Shown here: positions 33,034-41,539 of the stretch, piece by piece
Layout: the number at the start of each line of letters is the position of its first letter
Position numbering within the stretch: position 1 is the first letter of the stretch
Assembly: GCA_020250445.1 (NCBI GenBank)
Contig: JADCEF010000071.1
Coordinates: 1-59,534, forward strand
Length of the DNA stretch: 59,534 nucleotides
DNA from: Rhodobacter sp.
GTDB taxonomy: Bacteria; Pseudomonadota; Alphaproteobacteria; Rhodobacterales; Rhodobacteraceae
Direction of reading: 5' to 3'
Position numbers and translations under genes: made by a program
Notes under the pieces: generated by a model
What the model was told of the DNA's origin: nothing
Databases searched by the model: none
Seen by the model: only the letters and a program-made list of their open reading frames with translations

Positions 33034-33294
33034 GTGAAGCCCGATGCCAGCCCCGCCCTTGTCGCCTCTGCGGTGGAAGAGATGTGCCGCCTATGGATGG
33101 ATGACCTGGCACCGCAGGAAGCTCGGTTGCGCGGTCCCTCTGCACCACCCGCCCTTGTGCACCTCGCGCGGGCGATCGACGGGTGCTTCGCCACGGTGAG
33201 CGCCTTGCGCGAGGAAGGGCCAGAGGCCTTGATCGTGGCAGAGGCCTGCCAAGAGCTTCAGCGCCTCGCCCTGGCCATGCTGAGGCGTGCCTAG
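33034..33294 (+). CDS. Small hypothetical protein
   Basis: 86 residues from GTG at 33034 (KPDASPALVASAVEEMCRLW) with GGAG at 33021-33024. The sequence is helical, with EEMCRLWMDDLAPQE and a leucine-rich end. A GTG at 32998 would extend it by 12 residues. No family recognised; the composition is gene-like. Confidence 0.5.
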   Translation: MKPDASPALVASAVEEMCRLWMDDLAPQEARLRGPSAPPALVHLARAIDGCFATVSALREEGPEALIVAEACQELQRLALAMLRRA

Positions 33295-33807
33295 GCCACG
33301 GGGCAGAGGATCCTTGCCTGTGTGGCCCGTAGCCCGTGGCCGTCGCGCCAGAGAGGCCACGGGCGGGCGCTATGCCAGCGCCTCGCCTCGCCCCCACTCC
33401 CTTCCCCAGCGCCGCTCCCTGTCTGCGGCACCGACAGGGCCTTGCGTGCCCGCCACCCTTACCTCGCCCCGGCCCGCACACTGGCCCTGCCGGGCCACTC
33501 CGCCGCCTTGGCCAGCGTTGGCAGGGGCCTTGCCTGCCCGCCTCGATCCCTGCCTGCCGCTCTGGCCACGGGCCTGCCGGTGCCTCGCCTCGCGCCCGAT
33601 CGACAGGGCGAGCGAACGCCCGACCGGGGGGAGGGGGTCGATCCGTTTTCGCTTTGGAAGGCCGCGAGGGGGGAGGGGGGCCAAGACGCGCGCGGATAGG
33701 GTGGTGGAGGATAAAACGGGGACTTACCCTCTTCGCCACCTCGCGCAACAGGCCTCGAAAATTTTGGCGGCGCGCCGGTTTTCCTGGGTCGACCCCTGTC
33801 AGCCGGT

Positions 33808-33916
33808 TACGCATTGCGTATCGGCGGCCACCCTCTGTCAGCCGCGACCGTGGCCGAAAGGAAGTTACGCATTGCGTATCACTGCGGCTAGCGCTATACA
33901 TGATACGCAATGCGTA
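33808..33916. promoter_or_regulatory. Three 17-bp operators for the XRE repressor
   Basis: GTTACGCATTGCGTATC occurs at 33806-33822, 33864-33880 and, inverted, at 33902-33918. Each contains the palindrome TACGCA-T-TGCGTA (33808-33820, 33866-33878 and the inverted 33904-33916). The second copy overlaps the -35 region and the third lies just after the -10 region of the promoter before the XRE gene. This fits tight autorepression. Confidence 0.75.
33872..33900 (+). promoter_or_regulatory. Sigma-70-type promoter of XRE gene
   Basis: TTGCGT (33872-33877), a 17-bp spacer and TATACA (33895-33900) form a good promoter, 32 bp before the start codon. It lies between operators two and three, so bound repressor would block polymerase. 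Confidence 0.6.
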
Positions 33917-33931
33917 ACACGGGAGGGCGAC

Positions 33932-34357
33932 GTGCAGGCGGCGGATTTCAAGGCGGCGCGGCTGAAGCTGGGCCTCGATCAGGCCGACGCGGCCCGGCTT
34001 CTCGGCTACGGAGCCAAGACGCGGATATCTGAGATTGAGACGGGGTCGCGGGCACCCGGCCCTGCTGTTGTTCTCTTGCTGAAGGCCTATCTGGCAGGCT
34101 ACCGACCGGCCGGCTGGCCGGAGCGCTGCGATACGCCGCCTGCCTTCGTCCCCGTGGCCATTGAGCCGAAGCCCGTCGATCCGGCCACGGCCCGCAAGGT
34201 CGCCGATGCCATGCGGCGAGGCCTCCGCAGGGCCGGGGACATCGCGAGGGAGACGCGGCTGGGTCTGCTGACCGTGCAGGACGCCATGCGCTACCTGTCA
34301 GAGCTTCCACCACCGCCCCCGCCCGAGTCACATCGCGGCCGGCGAAAGGGTCGGTGA
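33932..34357 (+). CDS. XRE-family transcriptional repressor
   Basis: A 141-residue protein starting at GTG 33932 (VQAADFKAARLKLG) with GGGAGGG upstream. The XRE HTH is clear: LKLGLDQADAARLLGYGAKTRISEIETGSRAPG, the QADAA-LLG-GAK-RISEIE block being the recognition part. A basic, Pro-rich tail follows with a second helical segment (AGDIARETRLGLLTVQDAMRYL). Three operators lie immediately upstream. It probably controls the adjacent NYN gene or excision of the element. Confidence 0.82.
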   Translation: MQAADFKAARLKLGLDQADAARLLGYGAKTRISEIETGSRAPGPAVVLLLKAYLAGYRPAGWPERCDTPPAFVPVAIEPKPVDPATARKVADAMRRGLRRAGDIARETRLGLLTVQDAMRYLSELPPPPPPESHRGRRKGR

Positions 34358-34461
34358 TCCCACCAGGTCGCCACGGGGCGGACACTCAGATTCGGCCTTG
34401 CATGAATGACAGCGAGTGCTAAATATAGACCATCTAACCGGTGGTGTTCGCGCCATCGGAT

Positions 34462-34483
34462 AAGCCGCTCGAAAGGGCGGCTT
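34462..34483. terminator. Hairpin before NYN gene
   Basis: AAGCCGC (34462-34468) and GCGGCTT (34477-34483) form a 7-bp stem with an 8-base loop, followed by TCTCGTTTCTC. It lies between the XRE and NYN genes and could be a weak terminator or attenuator. Confidence 0.5.
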
Positions 34484-34508
34484 TCTCGTTTCTCGGCGCG
34501 GTAGTTGA

Positions 34509-35120
34509 ATGACGGCAAAGCGGGTCTCGGTCTATGTTGATGGCTTCAACCTCTACCACGCGCTTGACGATCTAGCAGAGAACCACCTGAAGTGGCTCGA
34601 TCTGTGGGCTTTGTCTGAAACGCTCATCCGAGCGGACGAAGCTCTTACCGCCGTGAAATACTTCTCTGCCTACGCGACGTGGATCCCGGAAAGCTATCGT
34701 CGCCACCAGAGGTATGTTGCAGCCCTTCAGTCCCGCGGCGTCCAGTTCATCGAAGGCCGTTTCAAGGAAACGTTCAGGCGGTGCAAGGGCTGCGGGGTGC
34801 GGTACACGGCCCACGAGGAGAAGGAAACGGACGTGAACATCGGCGCCCACCTCATGGCGGATGGGCTGAAGGACCGATTCGACCGGGCCTTGGTGATCTC
34901 TGCGGATACCGACCTGAACGAGGCGGTAACGCTGGCCAGGGCAGAGACGCCGACGAAGCAAATTCACATCGTCGCGCCCCCTGGCCGGAAGAGGCGGAAT
35001 TCTGTAGCCCTGTTCGAGATCACCGTCGGAAGAGTTCGTCGGTCATTGTTGCCGGAGCAGATTATCTGGGACGGCAAGGCGATCACCCGCCCGGTCGAAT
35101 ACGACCCACCCCGAGCTTAG
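34509..35120 (+). CDS. NYN-domain (LabA/DUF88-like) putative nuclease
   Basis: A 203-residue PIN-like NYN domain. The acidic site is D11 in VYVDGFNLYHA, D108 in EKETDVNIGAHLM and D133/D135 in VISADTDLNEAV, all intact. Unusual is a C92-x2-C95 pair with H102 (RRCKGCGVRYTAHEE), a possible zinc knuckle inserted before the second Asp. NYN proteins are RNases or DNA-binding PIN relatives. Next to an operator-rich XRE gene at the edge of a mobile element, a defence or toxin-like role is possible but inferred. Confidence 0.78.
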   Translation: MTAKRVSVYVDGFNLYHALDDLAENHLKWLDLWALSETLIRADEALTAVKYFSAYATWIPESYRRHQRYVAALQSRGVQFIEGRFKETFRRCKGCGVRYTAHEEKETDVNIGAHLMADGLKDRFDRALVISADTDLNEAVTLARAETPTKQIHIVAPPGRKRRNSVALFEITVGRVRRSLLPEQIIWDGKAITRPVEYDPPRA

Positions 35121-35167
35121 AAAAGAGCTCAGGCGCTTACGCCTATGGTCGAGTAAGAGGCCACCCA

Positions 35168-35199
35168 AGACGGAGGGCCGGCCGGACGGCCCCGCGTCT
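35168..35199 (+). terminator. Hairpin terminator at right end of element
   Basis: GGGCCG (35175-35180) pairs with CGGCCC (35187-35192), and outer AGACG (35168-35172) with CGTCT (35195-35199). It lies 48 bp past the NYN stop. There is no T tract, so it is a candidate only. Confidence 0.4.
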
Positions 35200-35244
35200 C
35201 GCTTCGCTGAGCAGAATCGTTGCAGGCAAGCAACAGCGCAAGCC

Positions 35245-35264
35245 TGCTTACCTCTTGCTTACCC
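35245..35264. repeat. Right-end TGCTTACC motifs
   Basis: TGCTTACC at 35245-35252 and again at 35256-35263, 66 bp from the right core repeat. They match the four copies at the left end and are probable arm-type sites for the integrase. Confidence 0.5.
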
Positions 35265-35329
35265 GTTTCAGATGGCGATCTTTGCGCCGCTCCGCGCGCC
35301 ACATAAATTCCTGATTTTGTTTGGATTTT

Positions 35330-35407
<78 letters not shown>

Positions 35408-35464
35408 GTGCCGCGGTGATAGGATAAACGCGGGCCTGCTGCAATGGCGAAGTGGCGGGGCCCT

Positions 35465-36691
35465 TCACGCGAACAGATCGTGGCACAACTCCAGCGCGCT
35501 GACCAGGGCATCAACCTCGGCCCGGGTGTTGTACAGCCCGAAAGAGGCGCGGCAGGTGGCCCCCACCCCCAGATGCTCCATCAGCGGCATGGCGCAATGC
35601 GTGCCCGCCCGCACCGCGATGCCCTTCTTGTCGAGCACGGTCGAGATGTCATGCGCATGGGCCGCACCCTTCAGCGTGAAGGAGAAAATGGCACCCCTGG
35701 TCGTCGGCCTTCCCTGCAGGGTCAGCCAGTTCAGCCCCGACAGACGCGCCTGCGCGTAATCACGCAACTCCGACTCATGGGCTGCAATCGCGTCCATCCC
35801 CAGGGCGGTCATGTAATCCAGCGCCACGCCCAGACCGATCTGGGCGACGATTCCCGGGGTTCCCGCCTCGAACTTCATCGGCGGGTCGTTCCAGGTGACG
35901 CTGTCGCGCGTAACCTCGCGGATCATGTCACCGCCGCCCATGAAGGGGCGCATCTCGGCCATCCGGTCAGACCGGATAAAGATCGCACCGGACCCCGAGG
36001 GACCGTAAAGCTTGTGCCCGGTGATCGCATAGAAATCGCAGCCGATCGCCTGCACATCAACCGGCATGTGCACGGCGGCCTGCGACCCGTCGACCAGCAC
36101 CGGCACGCCGCGCGCCCGTGCCCCGGCGCAGATCGCCGCGACATCCACCCTGGTGCCCAGAACGTTCGACATATGTGTGACCGCCACCAGACGGGTGCGC
36201 GGGCCGATGGCATCCAGCACCGCCTGGGGGTCCAGATCACCCTTGGCATCCACATCGACCCATTTCAGCACCACGCCCTGGCGTTCGCGCAGGAAATGCC
36301 AGGGCACGATGTTGGCGTGATGTTCCAGGATCGACAGCACAATCTCGTCCCCCGCCTGCAGCCGCGGCGCAGCCCAGCCGCAAGAGACAAGGTTGATGCC
36401 CTCGGTGGTGCCCGAGGTGAAGACGATCTCGGCCTCTGAGCCTGCGTTCAGAAAGCGGGCGATCTTGCCGCGCACGGCTTCGTACCGGTCGGTCGCAAGG
36501 TTGGAAAGGTAATGCAAGCCACGGTGAACGTTGGCATATTCCATCGAATAGGCCTGCGTGACTGCATCGATCACACAGCGCGGCTTTTGCGCAGAGGCAC
36601 CGTTGTCCAGGTAAATCAGCGGCGTGCCGTTCACCTCGCGCGAGAGAATGGGAAAATCCTTGCGGACAAGGTCGACATCATAGGGGATCAT
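35465..36691 (-). CDS. sufS: SufS cysteine desulfurase
   Basis: SufS takes sulfur from cysteine for iron-sulfur cluster assembly. The 408-residue protein begins MIPYDVDLVRKDFPILS, has the PLP lysine K227 in ITGHKLYGPSG and the catalytic C366 in RAGTHCAMPL. The group II pattern (THCAMPLM rather than SACSSG) marks SufS, not IscS. The upstream open frame to 37309 belongs to the YIP1-like genes. It overlaps the YIP1 gene (ATGA) and is the last suf gene before the tRNA; sufA/sufT are not in the window. Confidence 0.94.
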   Translation of the reverse strand: MIPYDVDLVRKDFPILSREVNGTPLIYLDNGASAQKPRCVIDAVTQAYSMEYANVHRGLHYLSNLATDRYEAVRGKIARFLNAGSEAEIVFTSGTTEGINLVSCGWAAPRLQAGDEIVLSILEHHANIVPWHFLRERQGVVLKWVDVDAKGDLDPQAVLDAIGPRTRLVAVTHMSNVLGTRVDVAAICAGARARGVPVLVDGSQAAVHMPVDVQAIGCDFYAITGHKLYGPSGSGAIFIRSDRMAEMRPFMGGGDMIREVTRDSVTWNDPPMKFEAGTPGIVAQIGLGVALDYMTALGMDAIAAHESELRDYAQARLSGLNWLTLQGRPTTRGAIFSFTLKGAAHAHDISTVLDKKGIAVRAGTHCAMPLMEHLGVGATCRASFGLYNTRAEVDALVSALELCHDLFA

Positions 36692-37290
36692 GCTGCAGGC
36701 ACTCCGACGGTCACGGCAACGACCAGGGCCAGACCGAACCCCAAAAGCAGGATCAGCACCGCAAGCGCCACGAGGATGCCGAAAAAGGTCATGGTCAGCG
36801 ATGCGAAGCCATGAAGTTCGGCCACGAAATTGGTCAGCAGCCAGAAGAACAGGACCGTCCCCGCAAGATAGGCCGGAAAGGCGAGCAGGGGCAGCGCGAC
36901 CTGCACCGCAAGCTGGACAGCCTGAACAGCCAGCATGATGATCTGAAACCAGATCAGAACCGTCAGACTGTCGGCGAAGCTGCCCCGCCCGTTGCGGAAC
37001 CGCCCCAGGCGGTACAGCAGATGCACCGAAACCAGCAGCATGACCACATGGATCGCCGCCAGACCAAGCGGCGAGCCGAGCGCCCACAGAAGCGCGGGCG
37101 GCATCTGTTCCGCCGGGACAAGGGCAAGGCTGAGAAGCATCAGGAACGTGCTGGCAATGGCCACAAGCAGCAGCGCGATCCAGCGCGCCACCATCGGCGG
37201 ATCCGAATCGATCACCTGACGGATGCCGTCGCGCGGTGATTGCAGAGAATACCGCAGCGCAGACAGAAGACCGGGCAGGTTCCACTCCAT
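36688..37290 (-). CDS. YIP1-family membrane protein
   Basis: A 200-residue multispanning protein (MEWNLPGLLSALRYSLQSPR) with about five hydrophobic helices, including WIALLLVAIASTFLMLLSLAL, FQIIMLAVQAVQLAVQVALPL and VALAVLILLLGFGLALVVAV. YIP1 domain proteins are poorly understood membrane proteins. It lies in the suf operon between sufD and sufS, overlaps both neighbours and shares its orientation. A role in cluster assembly is suggested only by position. GTG 37293 is an alternative start. Confidence 0.7.
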   Translation of the reverse strand: MEWNLPGLLSALRYSLQSPRDGIRQVIDSDPPMVARWIALLLVAIASTFLMLLSLALVPAEQMPPALLWALGSPLGLAAIHVVMLLVSVHLLYRLGRFRNGRGSFADSLTVLIWFQIIMLAVQAVQLAVQVALPLLAFPAYLAGTVLFFWLLTNFVAELHGFASLTMTFFGILVALAVLILLLGFGLALVVAVTVGVPAA

Positions 37291-37772
37291 CACCGGCGCT
37301 CCGACTCAAGAAGGGATGTGACCCACAGCGCCAGAAAGGCGGCCGACACGACCAGACCCACCAGCGTCAGCGCCGGTCCTGGCCCGATGAAACCGCGCAC
37401 CAGACCCTGCAGCAGCATCAGGGGGCTGACCGCCAGCAAGGCCCAGAACAGGGCCAGACGGGCGGCAAAGAAGCTGCCCGTTCCACCCAGGGCGCGCGCC
37501 AGCAGATGGCTGAGTGCCGCCACCCCATAGGCGATGGGGGGCAGCAGAAACAGCGTGCCAAACAGCGCACCCCCCATCCGCGCGTCCAGCGGAACGGCCG
37601 GATCGACATGGGCCGCCCGGGCCAGGCCGGGCCATTGCGCGACAAAGATCAGCAGGCAGGCCCCGATCAGCGTGGCAAGCGCCCGCCCTTCATCCATGCC
37701 CCCTTCCAGCTTGCGCCGGAAAACCTGACGCGGCCTGACATAGCTTTCAAGAATATCCGTGCTGACCGGCAT
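37290..37772 (-). CDS. YIP1-family membrane protein (second)
   Basis: 160 residues (MPVSTDILESYVRPRQVFRRKLEGG) with four hydrophobic segments such as LATLIGACLLIFVAQWPGL and LTLVGLVVSAAFLALWVTSL. It resembles the downstream YIP1-like protein in its layout and is coupled to it through TGATG. Its start is only 3 bp from the sufD stop. Its position inside the suf operon is unusual. Confidence 0.7.
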   Translation of the reverse strand: MPVSTDILESYVRPRQVFRRKLEGGMDEGRALATLIGACLLIFVAQWPGLARAAHVDPAVPLDARMGGALFGTLFLLPPIAYGVAALSHLLARALGGTGSFFAARLALFWALLAVSPLMLLQGLVRGFIGPGPALTLVGLVVSAAFLALWVTSLLESERR

Positions 37773-37775
37773 CTG

Positions 37776-39062
37776 TCAGCGCCCGTGCCGTTCAAGCCAG
37801 TTCTGCAGACGCAGCCGGATGTCTTCGGCAATCGTCCCGTCCTCGATCTCGGCAATGGTTTCGGCAAGGAAAGCCAGAACCAGCAGCGATTTCGCCGCCG
37901 CCTCGGGCACCCCGCGCGAGCGCAGATAGAACAGCGCCACCTCGTCAATCGCGCCCGAGGTCGACCCGTGCGAGCATTTCACGTCATCGGCATAGATTTC
38001 CAGTTCGGGCTTGGCCAGAAACTGGCTGTCGCCGTCCAGCAAAAGCGACTGGCTGATCTGATAGCCGTCGGTCTTCTGCGCACCGGGCTTCACCAGAATC
38101 TTGCCCTGAAACACGCCGACCGCACCGTTCATCAGCACCTTCTTGAACACCTGCCGGCTTTCGCAGCGCAGGCCCGCATGGGTGATGAAGACCGTGTCAT
38201 CATGGTGAAAGGCACCGTCGCCCACCGCCGCCCCGGCGATATGGGCCACAGCGTCATCGCCCAGCAACTCGATCACCACTTCGTTGCGCGTCAGCACGCC
38301 ATTGGCCGTCAGGGTGAAGGATTTCAGCAGGCTGTCCGCGCCCAGACGGGCGAACAGATGCGTGGCGGCCCGCCGCCCGTGGTCGCGCCCCTGGGCGCGG
38401 ATATGGTGAAACCGGCCCCCTGCGGCCACGTCCACTTCCATCACCTTGTTGAAGCGGGCGGCGGCGGGGCCGCTTTCCAGCACGGTCAGTTCCGCGCCTG
38501 CCTCGACCTTGATGCAATGGTGCAGAATGGCGTCAGAGGTTTCCGACCGGTGCAGATAGATCAGTGCCACGGGCCGCACAGCGCGCCCCGTCGCCCGGAT
38601 CAGCACGCCCTGGGCGGCAAAGGCCGTGTTGAGCGCCGCCAGCGGCCGCTGGACCGGGGCTTGCCCGCGCGCCTCAAGCACGCCGTAAACCTCGCGCGCC
38701 CAGTGGATATCGATCTGCCCGGCCTTGGACAAAAGCTCGATCTCGACACCGGCCAGCGTCAGATCGTCGGACAGGGCCGGGTCGAAGACACCATCGACGA
38801 AGACGATTCGCAGCCGGTCGATACCGTCAAAGACCGGCGGTTCATCTGTGGCCGCAAAGGTGGCCGCGCGCGGAGCCTGCGGCGCAATCAGATCGGCAGG
38901 GTCGGTATAGCGCCAGTATTCATCGCGCCGGGCGGGCAATCCCATCGCCCCCAGGCGCGCCAGCGCCTCGGCCCGCGCCGTACCCGCCCAGCCGCCGCGC
39001 ACAAGATCAAGCCCTGCGATCCGTGCGGCAAGCGCATCAAGCTTTGCCTTCGGTACCGGCAT
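37776..39062 (-). CDS. sufD: SufD, Fe-S assembly scaffold subunit
   Basis: SufD pairs with SufB and SufC in the SufBC2D scaffold. The 428-residue protein has the beta-helix region and the conserved C-terminal part KCSHGSTSGAIDEVALFYLRSRGV, in which the histidine is important for the complex. The start shares a base with the sufC stop (TGATG). Standard length and order (sufC then sufD on the minus strand). Confidence 0.93.
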   Translation of the reverse strand: MPVPKAKLDALAARIAGLDLVRGGWAGTARAEALARLGAMGLPARRDEYWRYTDPADLIAPQAPRAATFAATDEPPVFDGIDRLRIVFVDGVFDPALSDDLTLAGVEIELLSKAGQIDIHWAREVYGVLEARGQAPVQRPLAALNTAFAAQGVLIRATGRAVRPVALIYLHRSETSDAILHHCIKVEAGAELTVLESGPAAARFNKVMEVDVAAGGRFHHIRAQGRDHGRRAATHLFARLGADSLLKSFTLTANGVLTRNEVVIELLGDDAVAHIAGAAVGDGAFHHDDTVFITHAGLRCESRQVFKKVLMNGAVGVFQGKILVKPGAQKTDGYQISQSLLLDGDSQFLAKPELEIYADDVKCSHGSTSGAIDEVALFYLRSRGVPEAAAKSLLVLAFLAETIAEIEDGTIAEDIRLRLQNWLERHGR

Positions 39063-39817
39063 CAGACGGCCTCTGCCAGGATGTCGGCATAACCGTTCTT
39101 TTCAACCTGCAGCGCCAGGTCCGGCCCGCCGGTTTTCACGATGCGCCCGTCGGCCATGATATGCACAACATCGGGGCGGATATGGTCCAGCAGGCGCTGG
39201 TAATGCGTGATCACCAGAAAGGCGCGGCCTGCGTCGCGCAGGGCGTTCACGCCTTCGGACACCAGCTTCATCGCATCCACATCCAGGCCCGAATCGGTTT
39301 CGTCCAGGATGCACATCTTCGGCTCCAGCATCGCCATTTGCAGGATTTCGTTGCGCTTTTTCTCGCCGCCCGAAAAGCCCACGTTGACTGGGCGCTTGAG
39401 CATGTCGGCGTCGATCTTCAGGGTGCGGGCTTTTTCGCGCACCAGTTTCAGGAAATCGCCGGCGCTCAGCTCTGCTTCTCCGCGCGCCTTGCGCTGGGCG
39501 TTCACAGCCGTGCGCAGGAAGGTCATGTTGCCCACCCCCGGAATCTCGACCGGATACTGGAACGCCAGAAACAGCCCGGCCGCCGCGCGTTCTTCCGGTT
39601 CCATCGCCAGCAGGTCCGCCCCGTCCAGCATGGCGGTCCCTTCCGTTACCGCATAGCCGTCGCGGCCCGCCAGCACATAGGACAGGGTTGATTTGCCCGA
39701 TCCGTTCGGCCCCATTATGGCATGAACCGTTCCGGCGGCAACGCGCAGGTCAACACCCCTCAGGATGGGCTTGTCTTCTGCTTCAAGTCTAACGTGCAGG
39801 TTTTTGATTTCAAGCAT
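39062..39817 (-). CDS. sufC: SufC ABC-type ATPase
   Basis: SufC drives the SufBCD complex. The 251-residue ABC protein has Walker A MGPNGSGKSTLSY, the LSGGEKKRNEI-type signature (FSGGEKKRNEILQM), Walker B CILDETDSGLDVD and the switch histidine in LVITHYQRL. It ends four bases into sufD on the minus strand, as TGATG. Confidence 0.95.
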   Translation of the reverse strand: MLEIKNLHVRLEAEDKPILRGVDLRVAAGTVHAIMGPNGSGKSTLSYVLAGRDGYAVTEGTAMLDGADLLAMEPEERAAAGLFLAFQYPVEIPGVGNMTFLRTAVNAQRKARGEAELSAGDFLKLVREKARTLKIDADMLKRPVNVGFSGGEKKRNEILQMAMLEPKMCILDETDSGLDVDAMKLVSEGVNALRDAGRAFLVITHYQRLLDHIRPDVVHIMADGRIVKTGGPDLALQVEKNGYADILAEAV

Positions 39818-39857
39818 TTCTTTCCCGTTCTATCTGCGCCGGAACACTGACTTCACC

Positions 39858-39983
39858 TCATGGCGACGTATTTCGCCAGCCGCATTCCCTTTGGGATTTC
39901 AGATGAAACGTCGGTGCCAGCTTGCGTTTGTCTGCCGTCCGGTAGCGGTTTTTCAACGTCGCAATCAATTGCTCTGCCGTCAT
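39858..39983 (-). CDS. Small ORF between sufB and sufC
   Basis: A 41-residue open frame on the minus strand, beginning two bases after the sufB stop and ending 40 bp before sufC. It reads MTAEQLIATLKNRYRTADKR, then KLAPTFHLKSQRECGWRNTS. It has GGGG 6 bp upstream and a basic, helical composition. I do not recognise it. It is too short to be certain; the small gap and operon position support a real gene or a leader. Confidence 0.35.
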   Translation of the reverse strand: MTAEQLIATLKNRYRTADKRKLAPTFHLKSQRECGWRNTSP

Positions 39984-39985
39984 TC

Positions 39986-41506
39986 TTACCCCACCGAGCC
40001 TTCCAGCGAAATCGCAACCAGCGCCTGCGCTTCCATCGCAAACTCCATCGGCAGCGTCTGGAGCACGTCCTTGACAAAGCCGTTCACCACCAGCGCCACC
40101 GCCTGTTCCTCGTCCATCCCGCGCGAGCGGCAGTAGAAAAGCTGGTCATCATCGACCTTTGACGTGGTTGCTTCATGCTCCACGCGGCTGGAGTTGTTCT
40201 TCACCTCGATATAGGGAACCGTATGCGCGCCGCAGCCCTGCCCGATCAGCAGGCTGTCGCATTGGGTGTAGTTGCGGCTGTTGGTCGCCTTGGGGTGCAT
40301 CGACACCAGGCCGCGATAGGTGTTCTGGGCGCGGCCCGCCGATATGCCCTTGGACACAATGCGGGATTTCGTGTTCTTGCCCAGATGCACCATCTTGGTG
40401 CCGGTATCGGCCTGCTGGGCATTGTTGGCGATGGCGATGGAATAGAACTCGCCCTGACTGTCATCGCCGCGCAGGATACAAGAGGGATATTTCCAGGTGA
40501 TGGCCGATCCGGTTTCAACCTGGGTCCACATCACCTTGGATCGCGCCCCCCGGCAATCGGCGCGCTTGGTGACGAAGTTGTAGATGCCGCCCCGGCCCAT
40601 CTCGTCGCCCGGGTACCAGTTCTGCACGGTGGAATACTTCACCTCGGCATCGTCCAGAATGACGATCTCGACCACGGCAGCATGCAGCTGATGGGTGTCG
40701 CGCTTGGGCGCGGTGCAGCCTTCCAGGTAACTGACGTAAGATCCCTGTTCCGCGATGATCAGCGTGCGCTCGAACTGGCCGGTGTTTTCGGCATTGATCC
40801 GGAAATAGGTCGACAGTTCCATCGGACAGCGCACGCCTGCGGGGATGAAGACAAAGGAACCGTCGGTGAAGACCGCGCTGTTGAGCGTGGCAAAGAAGTT
40901 GTCGGACTGCGGCACGACAGAGCCGAGGTATTTCCGGACCAACTCGGGATGTTCGCGCACCGCTTCGGAAATCGCGCAGAAGATGACGCCAGCCTTCGCC
41001 AGCTCCGCCTTGAAGGTTGTGCCGACCGACACGCTGTCAAACACCGCATCCACGGCCACGCGGCGCGGCTCGTCAGAACCTTCAACACCGGCCAGAACCA
41101 TTTGCTCTTTCAGTGGAATCCCCAACTTGGCATAGGTTGCCAGCAGTTTCGGGTCCACCTCGTCCAGCGACTTTGGCTTGCCCGCCATGCTTTTCGGCTT
41201 GGCGTGATAGAACTGGTCCTGATAGTCGATCTCGGGGTACTTCAGCATCGCCCAGCGCGGCTCTTCCATCTTGACCCAGCGCCGGTAGGCGGCAAGACGC
41301 CACTCCAGCATCCACGCCGGTTCGCCGTTCTTGTCCGAAATCAGGCGGACGATGTCCTCATTCAGCCCCTTGGGCGCAAAGTCCATCTCGATGTCGGTTT
41401 CCCAGCCGTATTTGTATTTGCCGGCCATGGCCTGTACGGTTTCAATCGTCTCGCGGTCGACCCCGACGCGCATTTCGGGCTGAAGTCCGCCATCAAGTAC
41501 CGTCAT
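39986..41506 (-). CDS. sufB: SufB, Fe-S assembly scaffold
   Basis: SufB is the main scaffold for new Fe-S clusters. The 506-residue protein has [63 protein letters not shown], and the C-terminal [20 protein letters not shown] with the conserved cysteine region [14 protein letters not shown]. It is the first suf scaffold gene after the IscS-like gene on the minus strand, with a 33-bp gap. Confidence 0.96.
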   Translation of the reverse strand: MTVLDGGLQPEMRVGVDRETIETVQAMAGKYKYGWETDIEMDFAPKGLNEDIVRLISDKNGEPAWMLEWRLAAYRRWVKMEEPRWAMLKYPEIDYQDQFYHAKPKSMAGKPKSLDEVDPKLLATYAKLGIPLKEQMVLAGVEGSDEPRRVAVDAVFDSVSVGTTFKAELAKAGVIFCAISEAVREHPELVRKYLGSVVPQSDNFFATLNSAVFTDGSFVFIPAGVRCPMELSTYFRINAENTGQFERTLIIAEQGSYVSYLEGCTAPKRDTHQLHAAVVEIVILDDAEVKYSTVQNWYPGDEMGRGGIYNFVTKRADCRGARSKVMWTQVETGSAITWKYPSCILRGDDSQGEFYSIAIANNAQQADTGTKMVHLGKNTKSRIVSKGISAGRAQNTYRGLVSMHPKATNSRNYTQCDSLLIGQGCGAHTVPYIEVKNNSSRVEHEATTSKVDDDQLFYCRSRGMDEEQAVALVVNGFVKDVLQTLPMEFAMEAQALVAISLEGSVG

Positions 41507-41539
41507 GATCTTTCCTTCCGTCCTTCGCCCTTCCGCCCG

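Larger units (their letters stand above)
33295..33931. other. Region without a gene upstream of XRE gene
   Basis: The first 480 bases are skewed GC sequence; open frames here are low-complexity and unconvincing. GCCCGTGGCC (33332-33341) and GGCCACGGGC (33355-33364) form a perfect 10-bp hairpin. The last 130 bases hold the XRE operators and promoter. Confidence 0.5.

Noticed and set aside
32102-33910. 602-residue open frame on the minus strand
   Set aside because: It overlaps the serine recombinase in another frame and is Arg/Gly/Pro-rich without motifs.
33336-33917. 193-residue frame upstream of the XRE gene
   Set aside because: Pro/Ala/Arg-rich low-complexity sequence with no ribosome-binding site; it also reads through the operators.
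23278-35264. CRISPR array from the repeated short motifs
   Set aside because: The repeats are too short and irregular and have no uniform spacers; they fit integrase and origin sites.
37236-39092. 618-residue open frame on the plus strand
   Set aside because: Antisense to sufD and the YIP1-like genes.
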